A stretch of DNA of 64,000 bases, taken from Ricinus communis. Taxonomy: Eukaryota > Streptophyta > Magnoliopsida > Malpighiales > Euphorbiaceae. The first letter of the stretch is position 1. Each line of letters begins with the position of its first letter. A model generated the notes under the pieces. The model saw only the letters and a program-made list of their open reading frames with translations, was not told where the DNA came from and searched no databases. The stretch lies in assembly GCF_019578655.1 (NCBI RefSeq), contig NC_063258.1:2170001-2234000 (forward strand), read 5' to 3'. Position numbers and translations under genes: made by a program. Shown piece by piece: positions 60,823-64,000 of the stretch.

Positions 60823-62079
60823 TGGTATGTCTAAGTTAGTACTCACAAATGCACGAACTGTTCCTATAGTAAGGGTAAATTCACCACGAGGTCGATCTCT
60901 CAAGGAAATATGAGGCCACTTACTATAAAGACTAATTATCAATACAAAACAATAAAAGTAAATCTAAACACTCTAAATCAGTATTTTTAATATTCATAAA
61001 GTAAAGTAGCCAAACAATAAATAAATATGCAATGCAAATGCTTATAATTTAAATTATATGCTAAAAAACAATATGTAGCCTAGCCATTTACTTAGTAATC
61101 TCTTTGTTTTACTTTAAGCCTAGATCTAATGAATGAGACCGTGATGTGCCTTTTCCTTTAGTCATTCAAACTAATGATGCAACTAAAGTTTCTTATACCT
61201 ACATAGATTGAAGCAAAGTTGGTGTCTTTAATACATTCAACCTAAATATGATGGTTAACTAACAATAATAACTGAAACTAATAAAGATATAAAGGTAAGG
61301 AAATCATTCATCAAATAAATAAATAAATAACAATGTTCATACAAAAGTAAAAAGGTTAAACTAACCACTTATGAAAACTAGCCTAATATATTTAACCCAA
61401 TGATCATGGTATTAAATAGAAAGACATAAAACAATAAAGTAAAAGCTCTCTCTAGATCTAGAATTTTTTTAAATAGGAAGATGATTGGTCCTCACTTTCC
61501 ACTTCTTGAAAAGCTCCTTAAATCTTAAAAAGAGTAATGAGAACTAAACTAAAGTGTTTATAGAAAAACTGTAGAGAAAATAATGATGGACAGATATAGA
61601 GAGCCTATAGGAGAAAACTCTCATCCTCCTCTAGAAGTAGGTTTGTAGAGATATATATAGAGAATAGTCATCCTTTAAGTAAGTCTCCCTGGAGATAAGT
61701 ATACCAATATAAATCTATCTAATAGATAAGACTATAAGTATCATTATCTTCACCAAATACTATCCCATAAATAATTTTTAATATAAATCGTAATAATTAT
61801 ATAAAATGACTAAAATATCCTCTATCGTTGTAATTTTTAGCTGGGCCTTACAAATCGTAGTCCATGCATCTTAATCTTGGGTCTTAACACGAACATATTC
61901 AATTAAGCTCTTTTTGAGTATTTAGCTACATTTTTTCCTCTCATGGCTAATATTATTTGAAAATAGATAATTAAGCTTAAGTGAGGTAAAAACACATATT
62001 TTCACCATATTATGTATAGAAAACATACTATTAAAGCACTAAAACATCCTAAATATATAAACATAATTTGGACCTATCA
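60823..62079 (-). repeat. 5' LTR of the non-autonomous element
   Basis: 1257 bp, tggtatgtctaagttagtac...ggacctatca. It aligns with 54382-55667. Confidence 0.9.
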
Positions 62080-62084
62080 ATAAG
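62080..62084. repeat. Target-site duplication, right copy (ataag)
   Basis: Directly follows the LTR and equals 54377-54381. Confidence 0.9.
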
Positions 62085-62149
62085 CATTCATATGAATTCC
62101 ACATATGAATCTGATCCTATTAATTATTCTTTGTTCTATATTGCACAGT

Positions 62150-62560
62150 TCAAACTTTGTCTTCATCCATATTTTGTCTTCATCCATATAGAACTTTGTG
62201 AAAGCTTGACAATAAATTCGAATGTCAAGTTTTGGGTAACACTTATTTTTCTTCCCCTATATTTTCTTTCTATCCAGATTTTGAACAAAAAGTATATTTT
62301 CATTGTCAGTGATTTTTTTATATGCTCTATATTTTTTCTTATTTATTCTTACACCAAAATATATTTTGATTGCATACTCATTATATAGAATATAAGTTTT
62401 ATCAATTGATTTCACATGAATCCAATAAATGATGAAAAGAAGAATAATTTTGAGTATTAACTACTAAAAATTAAAAGTGACGAACATTAGTTACATAGAA
62501 TCAAACACACACGTAATGAATATTACAACTACAACTGATGAGCATAAAATTATAATAAAA
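62150..62560 (+). repeat. Dispersed repeat, second copy
   Basis: Aligns by eye with 45340-45850. Shared words include cttgacaa, gaatgtcaagttt, taacacttattttt/taatacttattttt, cattatatag, tccaataaatgatga/tcaataaatgag and cgtaatgaatattacaactac. No coding frame is convincing. Confidence 0.6.
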
Positions 62561-62939
62561 TATGCTAACTAATAATAAAAATTAAAAAATGATAGTGAAA
62601 TCAGAATAAATTAAATTGAATTGAATTAAAATAAGAAATTAAAAAAAATAATTAAAGATATCAAAAGCTGAAAAAAGTGCAAAAAAAAAATGAAACAAAA
62701 GAATTGAAAATTTAAAATATTTTTGGATTTTAAAAACTAATATGCTATGGAAATGCTAAAAATATGGAACATGTTAAAATATGTATTCAATACAAGTGGA
62801 ATATTTTAAAGTATTTTTTTTTAAAATTAAACAATGCGTGCAGGTCTATATTATAATTTGCCTACATTTATCATCTCAGTTGATGAGCAATGAATAGCTA
62901 ATTATTGTTATATAATTATTTTAATTTATAAATAAATAA
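62561..62939. other. AT-rich DNA, nothing recognised
   Basis: A-rich stretches and short repeats only. Confidence 0.4.
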
Positions 62940-63361
62940 TGTTTTGATGGGAAATATCCAAATTTGAGGACAATTCAACGGTTGAATAGTAAGAAAAACC
63001 CAATGGAGAGCAACAGCTCAAGCTTGAAAGAAATATGATATTTAGATAACTTTCTCTTTTTTCTCTCTTGTATTTCTCAACACAATCTTATGCCTAAAGT
63101 CACTTAGAGTTTTGTTTATATACTAGGGCCAACTGGACCTAATAATAAACCACTTAAGATATGTTTGGGCTCTTCCAAATATGAAGTCCAAACCCAACAC
63201 GTTTCGATTCAATTTTTTCTCAAGACAGAATCTTATATTAAACACATTTAACATCTATTTTTTAAAATATTTGTAAAGATAATAGCAGTTTAATAAATAA
63301 ATATGTAATTAATCCAGCTTAGTTATTACTTCTGTAATTATTTAATCAGATACTCCCAACA
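62940..63361 (-). repeat. Candidate solo LTR
   Basis: On minus it would open tgttgggagtatctg (63361) and close ...cccatcaaaaca (62940), with a TATA word ctagtatataaacaaa near 63110-63125 and gcccaaac words typical of LTR promoters. Size 422 bp. The flanking five bases do not match (aataa, ctggt), so the call rests on layout only. Confidence 0.35.
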
Positions 63362-64000
63362 CTGGTGAAGAGAAATTCAAGATAAAGCATTCAATAATTT
63401 AAAGAGTTTGGTGTAACGATATTGGAACCTGCATACAGTTTCTAGTATTGTGATTTTTCTTTTTACTGTTTTACTTTTATAACTTAATAATGCCGTCATT
63501 TATTTTATATAAATTCTTTTGTTTAAATGGAAGCAAGTTGATAATAATAATTTTAAATTTATTTATGTAATTTTGTAGTTAATATTACTTGAACTAATTT
63601 TAAAATTTATAAATTCATTATAAAATGTGTTTTTATCATATGTCTTAATAGTATTAGTATCAAATTTAAAAAATATAATAAAATATCTTATATATATAAA
63701 TATGTATCGGACATAATAAAAAATTATAGACATCACCGTTCAATATCTTAAATATATAAATTTATCAAAAATCAGTATTCATCACCATTCAATATTTTAA
63801 ATATATAAATTTAAAATAAATGTTATTTTCACAACTGTGCCACAGTTTTTTCTTCATGTAAACTTTTCTTTTCTTTACAAAAGCATGCATATAAAGACAC
63901 CAGAAATTCAAAAGCTTTATGGATTATGATTACTCACGGGATTTAGAGATTTTGGATCATACTAAAAGATCCAATAAAAAAATATCTATTAACTATTTGA
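63362..64000. other. AT-rich DNA, nothing recognised
   Basis: Contains a direct repeat of a caccgttcaatatcttaaatat-like word (about 63734 and 63782). No gene. Confidence 0.4.

Larger units (their letters stand above)
54382..62079 (-). mobile_element. Athila-like non-autonomous retrotransposon (pol deleted)
   Basis: A 7698-bp element with two LTRs of about 1.27 kb, a 5-bp duplication, a tRNA-Asp-type primer site and a polypurine tract. It shares sequence with the element at 8311-20069 in LTR, gag, protease, spacer and GC island. RT, RNase H and integrase are absent: after protease the sequence passes within about 200-350 bases to DNA that lies after integrase in the other element. The post-integrase ORF is absent too. 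Hand count gives about 17 differences in the first 100 LTR bases, so it appears older than the full-length element. Confidence 0.9.

Noticed and set aside
62068..62388. 106-codon plus-strand frame after the non-autonomous element
   Set aside because: It starts inside the LTR end, runs through a dispersed repeat and has AT-driven composition, so it is probably not a gene.
1..64000. tRNA genes, rRNA, CRISPR arrays, bacterial-type operons or terminators
   Set aside because: None seen. tRNA-like sequence appears only as primer binding sites, and gene structure and repeats are those of a plant nuclear genome.

Overview
The window is nuclear DNA from a flowering plant, most likely a dicot of the rosid group. 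Evidence: strong AT-richness, plant-type LTR retrotransposons (Athila-like and Tat-like Ty3/gypsy; Ty1/copia), a MuDR-type transposase relic with plant GT-AG introns, and one intact gene for a mitochondrial P-class pentatricopeptide-repeat (PPR) protein that reads like Arabidopsis At5g57250. A Euphorbiaceae source would fit but cannot be proved from the sequence.

Layout. 1-8.3 kb: unassigned AT-rich DNA, a minus-strand fragment of a Tat-like element with two RNase H domains (2.4-5.6 kb), and a hairpin-forming MITE-like unit (5.9-6.5 kb). 8311-20069: a complete but mutated Athila-like element on the minus strand, with both LTRs, a 5-bp target duplication (attat), a tRNA-Asp-type primer site, gag-PR-RT-RH-IN relics and a further ORF after integrase. 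21.7-26.6 kb: a minus-strand copia relic whose gag is cut at 26598. 26.6-32.6 kb: a plus-strand copia relic. 32.7-36.9 kb: a MuDR-like transposase relic on minus, with a convergent GRF-finger/coiled-coil ORF relic. 38182-41391: the PPR gene, with TATA box and a 15-codon upstream ORF. 41.4-46 kb: gene-flanking DNA and a candidate non-autonomous DNA transposon. 46-54.3 kb: a mosaic of broken Athila-like and Tat-like pieces, including a Tat-like 5' LTR and gag. 54382-62079: a second Athila-like element of the same family as the first, with clean ends and a 5-bp duplication (ataag), which lacks RT, RNase H, integrase and the post-integrase ORF. 62-64 kb: a second copy of the repeat seen at 45.3 kb, a possible solo LTR and AT-rich DNA.

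The PPR gene is the only gene I consider functional. None of the retroelements encodes an intact polyprotein. The most informative signal comes from comparing the two Athila-like elements. They share LTR type, primer site, a 6-nt gap between LTR and primer site, a long non-coding 3' spacer, a GC-rich island, and a 15-nt motif that starts exactly 22 nt inside the 3' LTR. A third, broken copy at 51.0 kb shows the same motif at the same distance. The shorter element therefore shows which parts this family can lose and which it keeps. All alignments were made by eye; percentages are given only where hand-counted.
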